DNA of 64,000 bases from Cliona cf. orientalis (GCA_963930775.1 OZ005690.1:14499974-14563973), one strand, 5' to 3'; positions 34,557 to 46,806 are shown, counted from the first letter of the stretch. Made by a program: numbers and translations. The notes: generated by a model not told the origin, from the letters alone.

Positions 34557-36915
34557 CTAAAACTGTTCTGAGAGAATGTCACATATCTTTCTTGACACGG
34601 CCTCATTCAATGTTCTCACTGTGATACGGTACATCTGAAACAGGAATGAGATAAAACAGTGACAAAAAGTAGACAAATTAAGGCCAATCAAATTATATTG
34701 TTAGTTTCTCGTCCACCCGTTTTTATATTTCTATGCAGGCGGGCGGTCATTATTCATTATTCATTATTCTTGTACCATGGTTGTAACATTCTGACCAATC
34801 AGATTGATTTATAGGAGGTGTTTAAATAAAATAGACACCTCCTAGGAGGTGTCTATCTAGATAGACACCTACCTCTGAGGCTATGAAATTTTACATGATC
34901 ATGCCTGCTAGGGCATCTTTTGTTAGTGAAAGAGATAAAGTACAGAGCTCTAGTGCTATGCAGAGTACTCTATGCAGATGATTAGTGGGCAGGTCTTACT
35001 GCGTTAATTGAATGGGTGGAGCGAATGATTGCCAAGTCAGCAGTAGTAAAAACTGAGCTGCACTCTGACTACCTCGAGTTGAAATCAAGACAGCGATGAC
35101 ATGGCCAGCCTTTTGTACGCAGCGACGATAGTATTGTGGTTCTGAATGTCAAGGAAGAAGCTCGAGTTGGACAGAAAACGGCGTCGGCTCACTACGCGTC
35201 GATGTCCAGCGTCAACTCGATCGACGACGATGGTTTGAACTGTTGCTAGGTACGCGCTCGAGCCTTTTATGGCCAGCGCTGTAGTTGCTATGCCGTAGAT
35301 ACGTTGTCAGGACTACGTAGCCCATGGTACAAGTCAGTTACATCACTCGGTTCGGTCTCTACGCGATTTACACAGCCTCGGGCCTCCGGCCCTCGGTGTG
35401 TAAATCCCGTAGAGACCTCCACCTCGTGATGTAACCTATACATATTATGGCATTTTGAGGGTGTGGTTTCCTGGAACCGCCCAAATAATTAGCAAAAAAG
35501 AGGTGTGGCTGGTGTTTCAAGGCAATAATGCACCTATCAATGCAAATCCCCACCCACCCCCTCCCGGGCATGGGTGGGGATTTGCCACGGAGGGGGTGAA
35601 AAAGACGCTCCCCGGGGGGCAAATATTTTGGCAAATAACCCTAGTATAAGTATACGGAGCATGTAATACACAATACTCTGAGTATACAAAAGCACCACCC
35701 CTGGGGCAGGGCTTGAGGATCAAGAGACGCTCAAATCCCCACTTGTGCCCGGGAGGGGGTGGGTGGGGATTTGCATTGATAGGTGCATAATGAAGGTAGA
35801 AGCGGTAGGTTGAAACAGATTCAAGTTTGTGTGGCCTAAGGGGCACCCTGAACTGAATTTTATATACCGTAGAATCCCGCGATTACACCCCCCCTTTGTG
35901 CATGCTAGGATTGGGCAAAAGTGGGGAGGGGGCTTATACGCGGGATCCTGACATTTCCGTGTGACGACCATTACCGACCGTCGAATGCCACGTGGGCGCG
36001 CGATCTCTGTACTTTCTCATGCTGTTTGGTGGGCAAAACTCGAGAAAAACGACAAAGTAAGGCATAAGATGACACAAATAGCTAGTTTGCTAGCTGTAGC
36101 TACTGTTTTTGTTGATTTATGGGCTCCATTTTACAGTCAGGGAGGGGGGGCTTATACGCGAGACAAAAGTACCTATGCAGGAACTTGAGCTAAAAATGGA
36201 GGGGGGGGGCTTATGCGCGAGGGGGGGGGGCGTAATCACGGGATTCTACGGTACTAGTAATCAGTCAAAACCTTATCACATCTCTCTCTCTCTCTCTCCC
36301 CTCTCTCCTCATGTTAATTATGACAGGGGCTTACCTTTGTCTCCTTGTTTGGTTCTAGTCGCAGGAGGCATCCAATGAGAGTGGTTCGAGTGTTGATTAT
36401 CCCAGCAGATACAAAGTTGTCTTCATTTGGGTCCACCCCCACTAGCACAGACACACCGTAACCTTTCAACTGCATACCACAGAAAAAATGAACAAAAAAA
36501 GAGCATCATAATTATACAACTGAACAAGTGAGAGTGTAATCAAAAGTAGTTAGTCTAGGGGGTCAACAGTTGGTTCTCTACATGATAATCCACTGCCCCC
36601 CAAACACACATATACTAACACCCGCCTAAGCTCCGCTCCCCCAAAGATCAAGATTGTGAAATACAGAGTATTGTCAGTACATATAGGTAACCTTTGATGC
36701 AGCAAACTCCTTTTCCATAGAGTGCTTAGCAGCAAATATCTTCTGTGCCTCTTGACTACAGGGGAAAGAGCAATAATGAAAATTAGCACAATTAGCTACA
36801 ATAATATTGTGTGCGTATGTAATTTTGAGTACATAATGCAAGAGAGAGGGACGGGGGAGAGAGAGAGAGGGAGAAAGAGAGAAAGAGAGAAAGAGAGAGA
36901 GAAGGGGGAGGGAGG

Positions 36916-36946
<31 letters not shown>

Positions 36947-37926
36947 GGGGAGGATGTGTCTTTGTGGAAGGGCTCATACTTTGCTAGTTGTTTCCATCGT
37001 GAGAAAAAGTCAGCGGATCCCATGATCGTCTCTTCAATGAACTTGTTGATGAAGACGGGCAGCTTGAGTACCAACTGATGGGGACTGCCCCCAACACTGC
37101 AATAAACAGACAACAGCCAAATTAATTCAATAATGATAGCTACACCTGTGCTATCAAGTGTCTAGGAAATGTTCTAGTCTGAGTGAAACTTGTTTAGTTG
37201 TAGCAAGAGTATAGTTGTAGTGATAGTGCATAGGATTATTATTGTTTGCAGGTGCCACCAATCTCAGCTGCAGCTGCACAGGTGGTACTGACCATCTGGG
37301 CACAAAATACGACCTGCTCTGAGAAAAGAAACCTTCCAGAATTCTTTATGAATAATAGTACCGAGATTTTAGCACAGATAGATAACTCCGTTTATGCATA
37401 AACACAATACATCAATTAAAATAAAGCCAAAATCTTCAATTTATTGATAGACTGAAAAATTGACATCCCAGCCAGTGTTGGAAAATGAATATTTATACAC
37501 ATGCGTGTAATGCACGTGTGTGTATGTGAAAGAGAGAGACAAAGAGAGACTGAGGAGGATAGTTTCCCTGCCCCTCTAGACTATATACTCCCCTCTTACT
37601 TGAACTGGACATTCAGTAGAGGTGCTTCAAAGAACGGTGCCTTGCATTCAACGTTTACGACCTGTTGTACTTGGGCCCCGTTCTCTATCGTAGAGTCAAT
37701 CGGCTTGGCCTGAATGTTGAGACACTCTTCCAGTGAACCAGCCAGAGAAACACTCGAAGAAAAGTTTTTTAGACTGGTTGAGGATTTGTTGCCAAAAAAC
37801 ACTCCAATACGACCTGCATAATAATATTGTGTGTGTGTGAACACATTTGTCCATATTATGTGCATGCAGGTGTGAAAGAAAGTAGAGGGATAGAGAGAGA
37901 GAGAGATAGAGAAAGAGAGAGAGAGG

Positions 37927-37969
<43 letters not shown>

Positions 37970-40900
37970 AGGGAGGGAGGGAGGGAGGGAGGGGAGGAAA
38001 TTAAACCAACCTAGATTTTTCTTATATTCTGACTTGACTCCGATTTGAAGCATTTCATTCTCGAACAGGACTCCATTATTCTTCAGTAAGAATCTCATGT
38101 ATCCTTCCTCCGCTCCAGGGGAAAGTCCCGTCGCTGTTGGGGGTGTGGTAACCTCAGCGGCTGCTGCGGGGGGCGGGGCTGGGGGACCTCCAAATACATC
38201 AATTAGTAGGCCTTGATCAGAGGGGCCAGGGGCTGCTGACTCAGGAGCTGGGGGGAGGGAGAAAGAAACAGAGAGTGAGGAGAAAGAGAGAGAAAGTATG
38301 TAAGGGTAGAGAAGAACAGAGGGAGAGAGAGATCATAATGAAATAGAAACAAATTATCCCTAAAAAGAGGATACCTCCGTAATTAAACACAAGTTCACCT
38401 ATACATACATCCTAGTAGCTACCTACATGGATCAATAATGTAACTATAACACGATCAATAGCATCCCCTGAAATACAGCAACAAATAAATATTCATCGCT
38501 GCACAGGTGTCTCTGGTTAACAGAGGAGAGGGTATTTCACAACCGCACAGATGTGCACAGTGTCGCCGGTACCTTGTACCCTGCTGCAATTCGATTGGTC
38601 GACACAAGTTAATAACTTATCTCCTTTATTTATTTGTTTATTCGTTAATAGCGTAGATTGTAGCGAGTAATATATACCGGTAACTAATGCTGTGAGGGGA
38701 TATTTCACAACCTTGCAGATGGTCACAGTATCACCGGTACCTTGCAATTTGACAAGTTAATTAACTGATTATTTATTTATTTGTTAGTAGCGTAGATTGT
38801 ACCGGTACCTACGAGGGGATATTTCACAACCTTGCAGATGGTCATAGTGTCGCCGGTACCTTGTATTCTGCTGCAATTTGACAAGTTAATTAACTGGTCT
38901 CCTTTATTATTTATTTATTTATTTGTTAGTAGCGTAGATTGTTACTACCGGTACCTAATGCTATAAGGGGATATTTCACAATCGTGCAGATGTTCACAGT
39001 GTTGCCGGTACCTTGTACTCTGCTGCAATTTGATTGGTCAACGCAAGTTAATTAACTTATCTTGTTTATTTATTCGTTTATTTGCTGGTAGTGTAGAGTG
39101 TAGTAACAGTTTGTTGCTTACCGGTACTATGCTGCACTAACCCCTTAGTAGCTAATGCACCTGTCAACCTCTTAATAATTGTTTTTGTCTGTCTAGCTAA
39201 CGTGATGGGCTATTTAAAGTACTTTTAACTCTAGGTCATCAAGCAGCAAATCCTCCAAAAACCATAAAATTGAGATCTATTTATTTTGTAGCAATCGCTA
39301 CTAATCTATTCATTCGCTGGACAAAAATAACACCAAGCCCAGCACCTCTAAACTACATAAATATTTGGTGGGATAAATTTTTTCGTTAATTTAGTATATA
39401 TAATAATATTATCACCATAATATCTTTATTAGCATAGAACAAAAAATTTTTGCCGATGAGAGCTGATGATGAGATTGGCAAAAAAATTTTCTGCTGGGAA
39501 AAAAAATTCTGGCTATAATACTCTTACGCGATGTGCTGACTAGAGTATCTCCAACTGGCTGACCGATATCATTAATGACAGGGGCAGGGGGTTCTTCCTC
39601 CCTCGTGGCCCCGCCCACTGACTCCTCCCCCAACGTCTTGTGTAGTTTAGCGGTCCATGGCGCTGACTGGTAGAGCTTAGAGAGAAGAGTCGACTCGCGC
39701 TCTGGAAAAGTAGGCATCTCTTCGAGAACAGTAGCCTATGGAAGGGGAGGGGGGGGAGAGAGTTTGTGTGTACATGTATTAGCCGTGTAGTTGTGCATTT
39801 TCTTTCCAAAAGAGGTCACAGCTGGATTGATGTTTCGATAAATTTCTTGCATATTTGAGCCAAACTGTACTAGCATATCACATGAATGTTCAAAATGTCG
39901 ATTTCTATACATGTACATGTGTACGTGACGTGTGCAGAAATGGACATTTTGAACATTCATCATTCACGTGGAAAATCTTAAAACTGTAAGTTTTACCATC
40001 AGAATACACACATAATTTTCTGTGACTTTCTTGGAAACGTTTCTTTGAAAAAATTGCTAAACCTTGATTGATTTTTCAATAAAATTTCATACTTACCAGT
40101 ACATCTGGGGTGGCTATGGTAGTCAGCTGAAGATACTCAATGGCCCTTTGCTGGAGCTCTTGACTGCCATTTCGAGACTGACTATCGGAGGACAGGATCT
40201 GCTGAATCTGCGGCTTAATCTCAGGGAACAGGTTGATGAACTTGACATAGGTAGAGAGAATCAACGCTCGCGTTGGAACGGAACACAGGTGGAACTTGGA
40301 ATGGAGTAATTGGAATTGGACTAAAGGACTGGAATGGGAATGGAAAGAAGATATACACACTAAATATCATAAAGATTCCATGTTTATGCTAATAAAACGC
40401 ATGATCTAATTAGAGCAAGAAAATTCGCGTTCTAGGCTTTTTCGTAGTATATCTTAATGGAGCGAGTGATGACCTTTACCAGAAAATCGCGCAAAATTAA
40501 AATAGTAATTTTTTAGCTTGCGTTCTATTAGCATAAACACGGTACATGTATTTGGATGGTTTGTATGTGCAATGGTAAAAAAAACACCAATAATCACTCC
40601 TGGAAATAATGGCGTACCTTGACCTTGGATCTCCGGCTATGAGGTTCCCAAACTCTCCTAAGATGTAGCCACCGACCTTGATCATGTTCTCATGACACGC
40701 AGGAGCCTGAAGCGCCTGATCACACAAAACAAATAATCAAATACAGGATTTATATAACAATATCAATACCTATCAGAATGCAAAACTGTATCATATATAT
40801 AGCACACATGCATACAAAGGTTCAGCTACTGCCATCCTAGCTACCTCATGGGAGTCAATTAAAAGGCAGGGCTTCATTTAGGAAGGGGGGGGCAGGGGGG

Positions 40901-43509
40901 CACTCGCCCACCTCCCCTGCCCCCTTGTAAAGCTACATTGTACAATGTAGTATTATCACATGCATATAGCCAAAGAAATTGACCAAACGTGAATAATAAT
41001 CATGATAATAAGTACTAGCTAAGAGCATTCAAAACGTAGTGCCTGAGAGTGTACCAGAAGCAATCTCATGGAGTCCAGAATACAAAATTTCCTGGGGGAG
41101 CATGCCCCCAGACCCCCTAGAGATTGTGTGCTCACACACATGGAAAATAGTCTTGCCCCCCTAGATCTCATACTAGCTTGCTGTGCCCCCCTTTGGGAAA
41201 CTTTCTAAATGAAGGCCTGAAAAGGGGTAATTACATATGTAAATTTGAGGGATAAAAATTACCATGGTGAAATTGGCAACAATTTCCAGCAATACTGTAT
41301 ATATCAATGCACATACACACACACACTCACACACACACACACACACACATTTTTCGACACCATTTCTTATCTCACCTCGAAGCAGGTTTTTGCAGCATAT
41401 CCCTGAACCTCCTGGGTGTTGATGACAACCTGGACGATCCTGTACCAGACCTCCTCGCTGACATAGTCCCCGGCAAGACGAATCAGATTCAGGATCGTGT
41501 CCACATACCAGGTGTAGTCATGAGCGTACTTCTCGGATAGAATAGCTATCTTCAAAACCTGGAGTCCAGGGAAATATGCACTAAACTCTAGACAAATTGA
41601 TGACCCTTTACCAGTCACAGTTGGATAGGTGGGGAAATATGTATATATGTATATACAAATGCACTAAAGATCTATATCCAGTGACGACCCCTTACCAAAT
41701 ACATATTATACTGTATACAGGGAAGAGCAAATTTCCTTTGAAAACGTCACTGGTACATGTACCTTGTACTCCGCTGCAATCTGACGTTTTCAGAGGAAAT
41801 TTGAATTGGGACCCACCCACCAAATTTAATTCCCCCAATGCATTATTTCCAACTTTACAGTATTTTTACCAAGTGTCTCTAGTACTACATGTACACAGTA
41901 TGTATTGAGCAGCATACCAGAGTTTCCCTAATGGAGTAGTCTGCCTTCTCCAGGTAGTGGAGCATCTCCTCCACGATGGTCTGGGCGTTGGTGTGATCAC
42001 ACATCGCATAGAGGAGGTCGATAGCTTGCTGACGAACACTAACATCACGCTCGGTCTGGAGAGGGTGGGGGGTGGGAGATATGTGTACGTGTGAAGATGT
42101 ATGTGTGAGGGTGTGAATACATAATACCGTATAGCCGGAAATTTGGCAGGGAATTAAATTTGGCGGTTTGGCGGTCTATATTACAACTGCCAAATTAAAA
42201 TCCGCCAAAATTTCCTACTTGCATATATACGTATGGTGATCACATACCGAACCACCAAATTTAAATCCGCCAATATTCTTGCAATAGCAATTTTGGGCTC
42301 AACTGCCAAATTTAATTCCCGCCAATATTTCCGGCTATACGGTATATTATTACCTTTAGCTGCTCTAGCACAGTGTCTTGGTGTTTCTTGACTGCCTCCC
42401 TTGAGAGGTCAGAGGTCGCAAGGTGGCTGAGGCTCTCTAGAGCCAGGTATCTCATGTTGGTCTCCTTGTGAGTGAGGTATCCTCCAAGGAGGTTGCAGGC
42501 TCGGACCTGGAGGCTAGGGTCACTGTGAACACAGAGAAACAAAATGGCACGTTTATAAATTGAGAGACAGAGGTACCCAAAGAATACAAAATCTTAAGTA
42601 TAATGAAGTTAGTAGCCAATGGTAAAATTGTGGGTGTGGGGGGGGGGGGGGGGGAAGGGGGGCTGATCTGAAGCTAAATACATGTAAGTACTGTAGATCG
42701 GGATATTTTCGCCAGTAAAATGTTTTGCTTGCAAATTTTTCGTGTAGTCTAAATTTCGTCGCCAGACTTTAGCGACCAAAATAGGTACATGTATAGGTCA
42801 GCATACGTTACACAAAATATTTCGCGTGTTTAATTTTCATCGAAAAAGGTCATTGACGAAAATTTTTTAACAGCGAAAATTTCGTGATCTATGGTACATG
42901 TAGGTGTATACAACCAATAACGTGCAAGTATTAAAGCAAAATGCTGAACAGTTGTTCTCACCCCTGGAAGTGCAGGATGAGGTTGATGGCTTCAAACAGC
43001 ACAGCATTCTTAACGTTGGAGTGTTGAACCTTCTTTGATTTGTTGGGCTCCTGGGTCTTGTTCAAGACAGTCTCAAGAGCCTCGCTCAAACGAGCACGGA
43101 CTACAGGGTCATCTGAAAACATGACAAAATATCAAATTTTACCTCAGGGCTACATAATTATACAATTGTACAAATTTTAGTGGATTTAGGAACTACATGT
43201 AGTGCATTTAGCAGGTACTAATTTTAGAGATTTTTCAAAAAAGATTGATAAATTTAATATTTGCGGGTACAATTTTTAGCGAAAATAGGGCAAATCGCTA
43301 ATTTTGCTAAGATTAGTACCAAGAATTCCTTGAGGTATATAGCATTTTGGCTATTATAATTGTAGTGGAGTGCAGAGTTCAAAGTTCATCTGTATATTAC
43401 CTGGTATGTTGAAGCACTGCAGTAGCCTCATCAGTTTGACAGTGAGCCAGGGGGCGGGGATGAAGTAATAGGTGTAGTCCTGGAGATCATTGGGAGTAGC
43501 ACCCACAAT
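34557..43509 (-). CDS. AP2A: AP-2 clathrin adaptor complex, alpha subunit (5' truncated)
   Basis: Exons on the minus strand match the alpha-adaptin trunk and appendage in order: [19 protein letters not shown] (43509-43401), [16 protein letters not shown] (about 43113-42962), [14 protein letters not shown] (about 42525-42353), [10 protein letters not shown] (about 42058-41920), [20 protein letters not shown] (about 41560-41383), [20 protein letters not shown] (about 40715-40617), [13 protein letters not shown] (about 40290-40097), [12 protein letters not shown] (about 39735-39530), [20 protein letters not shown] (about 38250-38010), [15 protein letters not shown] (about 37815-37600), [11 protein letters not shown] (about 37100-36960), [19 protein letters not shown] (about 36475-36340), and the last exon 34634-34557 ending CDILSEQF. 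It links cargo and clathrin at the plasma membrane. Roughly 240 N-terminal residues, including the phosphoinositide-binding start, are missing; the first exon found is 160 bp from the foldback element. Confidence 0.9.
34831..34856. repeat. Perfect 26-bp palindrome
   Basis: A perfectly self-complementary sequence centred on TCCTAGGA, with a further AGACACCT copy just to the right. It may be the collapsed remains of a foldback element. Confidence 0.8.
35337..35435. repeat. Hairpin element ending GTTACATCAC
   Basis: Left arm GTTACATCAC..GGTCTCTACG and right arm CGTAGAGACC..GTGATGTAAC pair across a GC-rich centre (CCTCGGGCC..GGCCCTCGG). Same design as the hairpin at 50998-51102 but different sequence. 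Confidence 0.6.
35529..35787. mobile_element. MITE with about 50-bp inverted ends
   Basis: TGCACCTATCAATGCAAATC at the left is matched by its reverse complement at the right, continuing through the CCCACCC/GGGTGGG and CCCGGGCA/TGCCCGGG blocks. Non-coding; open frames in it are by-products of the palindrome. Confidence 0.8.
35867..36251. mobile_element. TA-flanked MITE with CCGTAGAATCCCGCGATTAC ends
   Basis: Starts CCGTAGAATCCCGCGATTAC and ends with the inverse GTAATCACGGGATTCTACGG, flanked by TA (35865-35866, 36252-36253). The inside has GGGGGCTTATACGCG repeats. Tc1/mariner-pogo type by ends and duplication. Confidence 0.85.
36838..36953. repeat. GA-rich microsatellite in AP2A intron
   Basis: (GA)n and GGGA runs; a second block of the same kind lies at 37888-37995. 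Short open frames here are artefacts. Confidence 0.9.
38520..39040. repeat. Four tandem units of about 120-165 bp in AP2A intron
   Basis: Each unit contains GAGGGGATATTTCACAA (from about 38525, 38695, 38813, 38967), then a CGCCGGTACCTTG-like block, a TTAATTAACT block and a TTATTTATTTGTT tail. A fragment with TACCTTGTACTCCGCTGCAA recurs at about 41758, so the unit is dispersed as well. Confidence 0.75.
40867..41219. mobile_element. hAT-like MITE in AP2A intron
   Basis: The ends are CAGGGCTTCATTTAGGAA and the inverse TTTCTAAATGAAGGCCTG, with AAAAGG on both sides (40861-40866, 41220-41225). The inside carries a GGGGGAGCATGCCCCC palindrome also found near the right end of the 12.8-kb element (about 33101). 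Confidence 0.8.
41718..41804. repeat. Stem-loop in AP2A intron
   Basis: AAATTTCCTTTGAAAACGTC and GACGTTTTCAGAGGAAATTT pair across a loop containing a fragment of the 38520-39040 repeat. Confidence 0.65.
42127..42342. mobile_element. TA-flanked MITE with CCGTATAGCCGGAAAT ends
   Basis: The ends are CCGTATAGCCGGAAATTTGG and an inverse ending TTTCCGGCTATACGG, flanked by TA. A fragment of the same family lies at 52315-52445. Confidence 0.85.
43142..43335. mobile_element. TA-flanked CCTCAGGG/CCTTGAGG MITE
   Basis: Short inverted ends CCTCAGGG and CCTTGAGG with TA on both sides; the interior has GCGGGTAC and CGCTAATTTTGC blocks shared with the copy at 49398-49601. Confidence 0.6.
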
Positions 43510-43759
43510 CTGGAGGAAAATGGATTTTTGAAAATATACATACATGTACCGTCACAACTACTACAATACTGAATAAAGGAAGAGGGAGAGAGAGAAAGAG
43601 GGAAGGGAGGGAAAGGAAGAGATCATTATTGAGGGATACCTCCTTTAATCAGGACACTACGCAAATTTCACGGTTCTTTCTCCATGTAACCTTCTTAACA
43701 TTACATCATCAGACATCCATAAGTACAGTATAATATAGCTTGCTGCAGTATTAAGCTGT

Positions 43760-44660
43760 ATACAGGTGTCTTATGTGTCCTTGGTGACATAGGTGCTCTT
43801 GGTGTCGTAGGTGTTCTTGGTATCGTAGGTGCCCTTGGTGTCCTTGGTGTCCTTAGTGTTGTAGGTGTCCTTGGTGTCGTAGGTGCCCTTGGTGTCCTTG
43901 GTGTCGTAGGTGCCCTTAGTGTCGTAGGTGCCCTTAGTGTCATAGGTGTCCTTGGTGTCGTAGGTGCCCTTGGTGTCATAGGTGTCCTTGGTGACGTAGG
44001 TGCTCTTGGTGTCGTAGGTGCCCTTGGTGCCGTAGGTGTCCTTGGTGTCGTAGGTGTCGTAGGTGTCCTTGGTGTCGTAGGTGCCCTTGGTGTCCTTAGT
44101 GTCGTAGGTGCCCTTGGTGTCGTAGGTGCCCTTGGTGTCGTAGGTGTCCTTGGTGACGTAGGTGCTCTTGGTGTCGTAGGTGCCCTTGGTGTCGTAGGTG
44201 TCCTTGGTGTCGTAGGTGTCGTAGGTGTCTTTGGTGTCGTAGGTGCCCTTGGTGTCCTTGTCCTTAGTGTCGTAGGTGTCCTTGGTGTCGTAGGTGTCTT
44301 TGGTGTCGTAGGTGTCCTTGGTGTCCTTAGTGTCGTAGGTGTCCTTGGTGTCGTAGGTGCCCTTAGTGTCCTTGGTGTCGTAGGTGCCCTTAGTGTCGTA
44401 GGTGTCCTTGGTGTCGTAGGTGCCCTTGGTGTCGTAGGTGTCCTTGGTGACGTAGGTGCTCTTGGTGTCGTAGGTGCCCTTGGTGCCGTAGGTGTCCTTG
44501 GTGTCGTAGGTGCCCTTGGTGTCCTTAGTGTCGTAGGTGCCCTTGGTGTCGTAGGTGCCCTTGGTGTCCTTAGTGTCGTAGGTGTCCTTGGTGTCGTAGG
44601 TGTCTTTGGTGTCGTAGGTGCCCTTGGTGTCGTAGGTGTCCTTAGTGTAGTAGGTGCCCT
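43760..44660. repeat. Left minisatellite arm
   Basis: About 50 copies of an 18-bp unit, GGTGTCGTAGGTGCCCTT and variants (GTCCTT, GCTCTT), ending in degenerate units up to about 44850. Confidence 0.9.
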
Positions 44661-45097
44661 TAAATTGATATCCTTCGTATCTTAAGGTGTTCTGGATGCC
44701 CTAGGTGTCCATTATGTCGTACGTGCCCTGGGTGCCCTAGGTGCCCTTGGTATCCTTGGTGTCTTAGACTTAAGGTGTCCTAGGTGTCCATGGTATCATA
44801 GGTGTCCTGGTGCCCTATGTGTTTAAGGTGCCATTGGTATTACTTTCCTTGGTGGACATAGCTATAGCTATACTGGGTTATGTCCTATAGGTTGCATATA
44901 GCTAGCTTGTGGATGTTGCTCTTGCATGGTGCGCTAGCTATTTGCGTAGCTAGTATTAATTCGATAAAAATTTAATATTAATGGATATTGTGATTAACTG
45001 AAGTGAATCATAATATTGTTATTATGTGCAAATATTATAATATTGCATGCAACACAGCAATAGTGTCACAAGTAGAAGTAGACGGGTTGCTCAATGA

Positions 45098-45505
45098 TTA
45101 CTTGTAAGACACTATACAGTGCGGCTTATATTTTAACATTTCTCGAACTTCTTGTCTACTGTCCAAGTGGCTACCAACTTTGATAACCCAGCCACATGCA
45201 GAAGATAAGTCACCATCAGTCAATAAATCATCAAGTTGATCAAAGCTATCCTGCTCTTCATCGTCAGTGGGGGCTATTGGGGGATTACGGAATGGAACAA
45301 TACACACTGAATTTTATCCTGGTATTAGATTGAAAACAAAATTATCATCGCATTATTAATTTTGATAAATCTTGCCTGATCTGTCTTCATTACTGAGTTC
45401 ATAGTTTGTTGCCAGTATCGGAGCAGATAGTGGAATAACTGATCCTTTCCTCAGTGTACCTGTGACACCTCGGTTGTAGAAGTCAACAACTAGCTCATTA
45501 AGGTT
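45098..45505 (-). pseudogene. Two-exon protein fragment in the centre of the foldback element
   Basis: About 45505-45377 (minus) reads VVDFYNRGVTGTLRKGSVIP and LSAPILATNYELSNEDRSGK. About 45307-45098 continues CIVPFRNPPIAPTDDEEQ and later CGWVIKVGSHLDSRQEVREM. The first part, with Gly-Ser..P-L-x-x-P-I-x-A-T-N-Y, looks like a strand-loop of an ATPase-like enzyme, but I cannot name the family. No start or conserved partner exons fit in the element, so it is either a captured gene fragment or the remains of the element's own gene. Confidence 0.4.
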
Positions 45506-45529
45506 GCAGCCTTTTGATGGTTTACGACA

Positions 45530-46460
45530 CCAATAGCACCTACGTCGCCAAGGACACCTACGACACTAAGGACACCAAGGGCACCTACGACACCAAGGAC
45601 ACCTACGACACTAAGGACACCAAGGGCACCTAAGACACCAAGGACACCTACGACACCAAGGGCACGTACGACACTAAGGGCACCTACGACACCAAGGACA
45701 CCAAGGGCACATACGACACCAAGGGCACCTACGACACCAAGGACACCTATGACACCAAGGGCACCTACGACACCAGGAGCACCTACGACACCAAGGGCAC
45801 CTACGACACCAAGGGCACCTACGACACCAAGGGCACCTACGACACCAAGGACACCTATGACACTAAGGGCACCTACGACACTAAGGACACCAAGGGCACC
45901 TACGACACCAAGGACACCTACGACACTAAGGGCACCATGGAAGGACACCTACGACACCAAGAGCACCTACGACACCAAGGACACCTACGATACCAAGGGC
46001 ACCTACGACACCAAGGGCACCTACAACACCAAGGATATCTACGACACCAAGGGCACCTATGACACCAAGGGCACCTACGACACTAAGGACACCAAGGGCA
46101 CCTACGACACCAAGGACACCTACGACACTAAGGACACCTACGATACCAAGGGCACCTACGACACCAAGGACACCTACGACACCAAGGGCACCTACGACAC
46201 CAAGGGCACCTACGACACCAAGGATATCTACGACACCAAGGGCACCTACGACACCAAGGACACCTACGACACCTACGATACCAAGGACACCTACGACACC
46301 AAGAGCACCTACGTCACCAAGGACACCAAGGGCACCTACGACACCAAGGACACCTACAACACTTAGGACACCAAGGACACCTATGACACCAAGGGCACCT
46401 ATGACACCAAGGACACCTACGACACCAAGAGCACCTATGTCACCAAGGACACATAAGACA
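45530..46460. repeat. Right minisatellite arm
   Basis: The same 18-bp unit in the opposite orientation (AAGGGCACCTACGACACC). It stays open in all plus-strand frames for long stretches, giving hexapeptide repeats such as YDTKGT and TTPRAP; I regard these as artefacts. Confidence 0.9.
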
Positions 46461-46614
46461 CCTGCATACAGCTTAATACTGTAGCAAGCTATATTATACT
46501 GTACTTATGGATATCTGATGATGTAATGTTAAGAAGGTTACATGGAGAAAGCACCAATTTCACCGCCTGCTCTCAATTATGACAATTGGTAAAGGATCGT
46601 CAACAGACCCATAC

Positions 46615-46775
46615 ACGTACACACGCACTGCGACTTCCAAATCGACTCAGAACTGCTGAATGGGCGAAATGCACTCCACTACGCAGCCGACTATGGCCAG
46701 GTAGAACTGATCAAGTATCTCGTTAAGAAGGGAGCTAAGCTAGACGTAAGTTGGAGATAGAGAGGGAGGGAGAGG

Positions 46776-46806
<31 letters not shown>

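Larger units (their letters stand above)
34640..36339. other. Last AP2A intron, filled with repeat elements
   Basis: This 1.7-kb intron holds a fragment similar to the 60838-61105 MITE (about 34665-34710), a 26-bp perfect palindrome (34831-34856), a hairpin (35337-35435), and two complete inverted-repeat elements (35529-35787, 35867-36251). No coding sequence. Confidence 0.6.
43672..46555. mobile_element. Foldback-type element with minisatellite arms, perfect 8-bp duplication
   Basis: Starts GGTTCTTTCTCCATGTAACC and ends with the inverse GGTTACATGGAGAAAGCACC. AATTTCAC flanks it exactly (43664-43671, 46556-46563). After about 100 bp of unique inverted repeat, each arm becomes about 1 kb of an 18-bp unit (left as GGTGTCGTAGGTGCCCTT, right as its complement) with frequent variants. 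The middle, about 44870-45520, is unique and holds a coding-like fragment. Tandem repeats forming the terminal inverted repeats are the hallmark of foldback transposons. No transposase is visible. Confidence 0.85.

Noticed and set aside
36792..38098. Arg/Glu- and Ser/Leu-repeat frames
   Set aside because: Both strands of GA microsatellites in AP2A introns.
38520..39040. CRISPR-like array
   Set aside because: Units are 120-165 bp, diverged throughout, without constant repeat and unique spacer structure; the DNA is eukaryotic.
45490..46484. Open frames of 141-205 codons with hexapeptide repeats (YDTKGT, TTPRAP, GVVGAL)
   Set aside because: The 18-bp unit has no stop in several frames; three different repeats arise from one DNA unit, so coding is unlikely.
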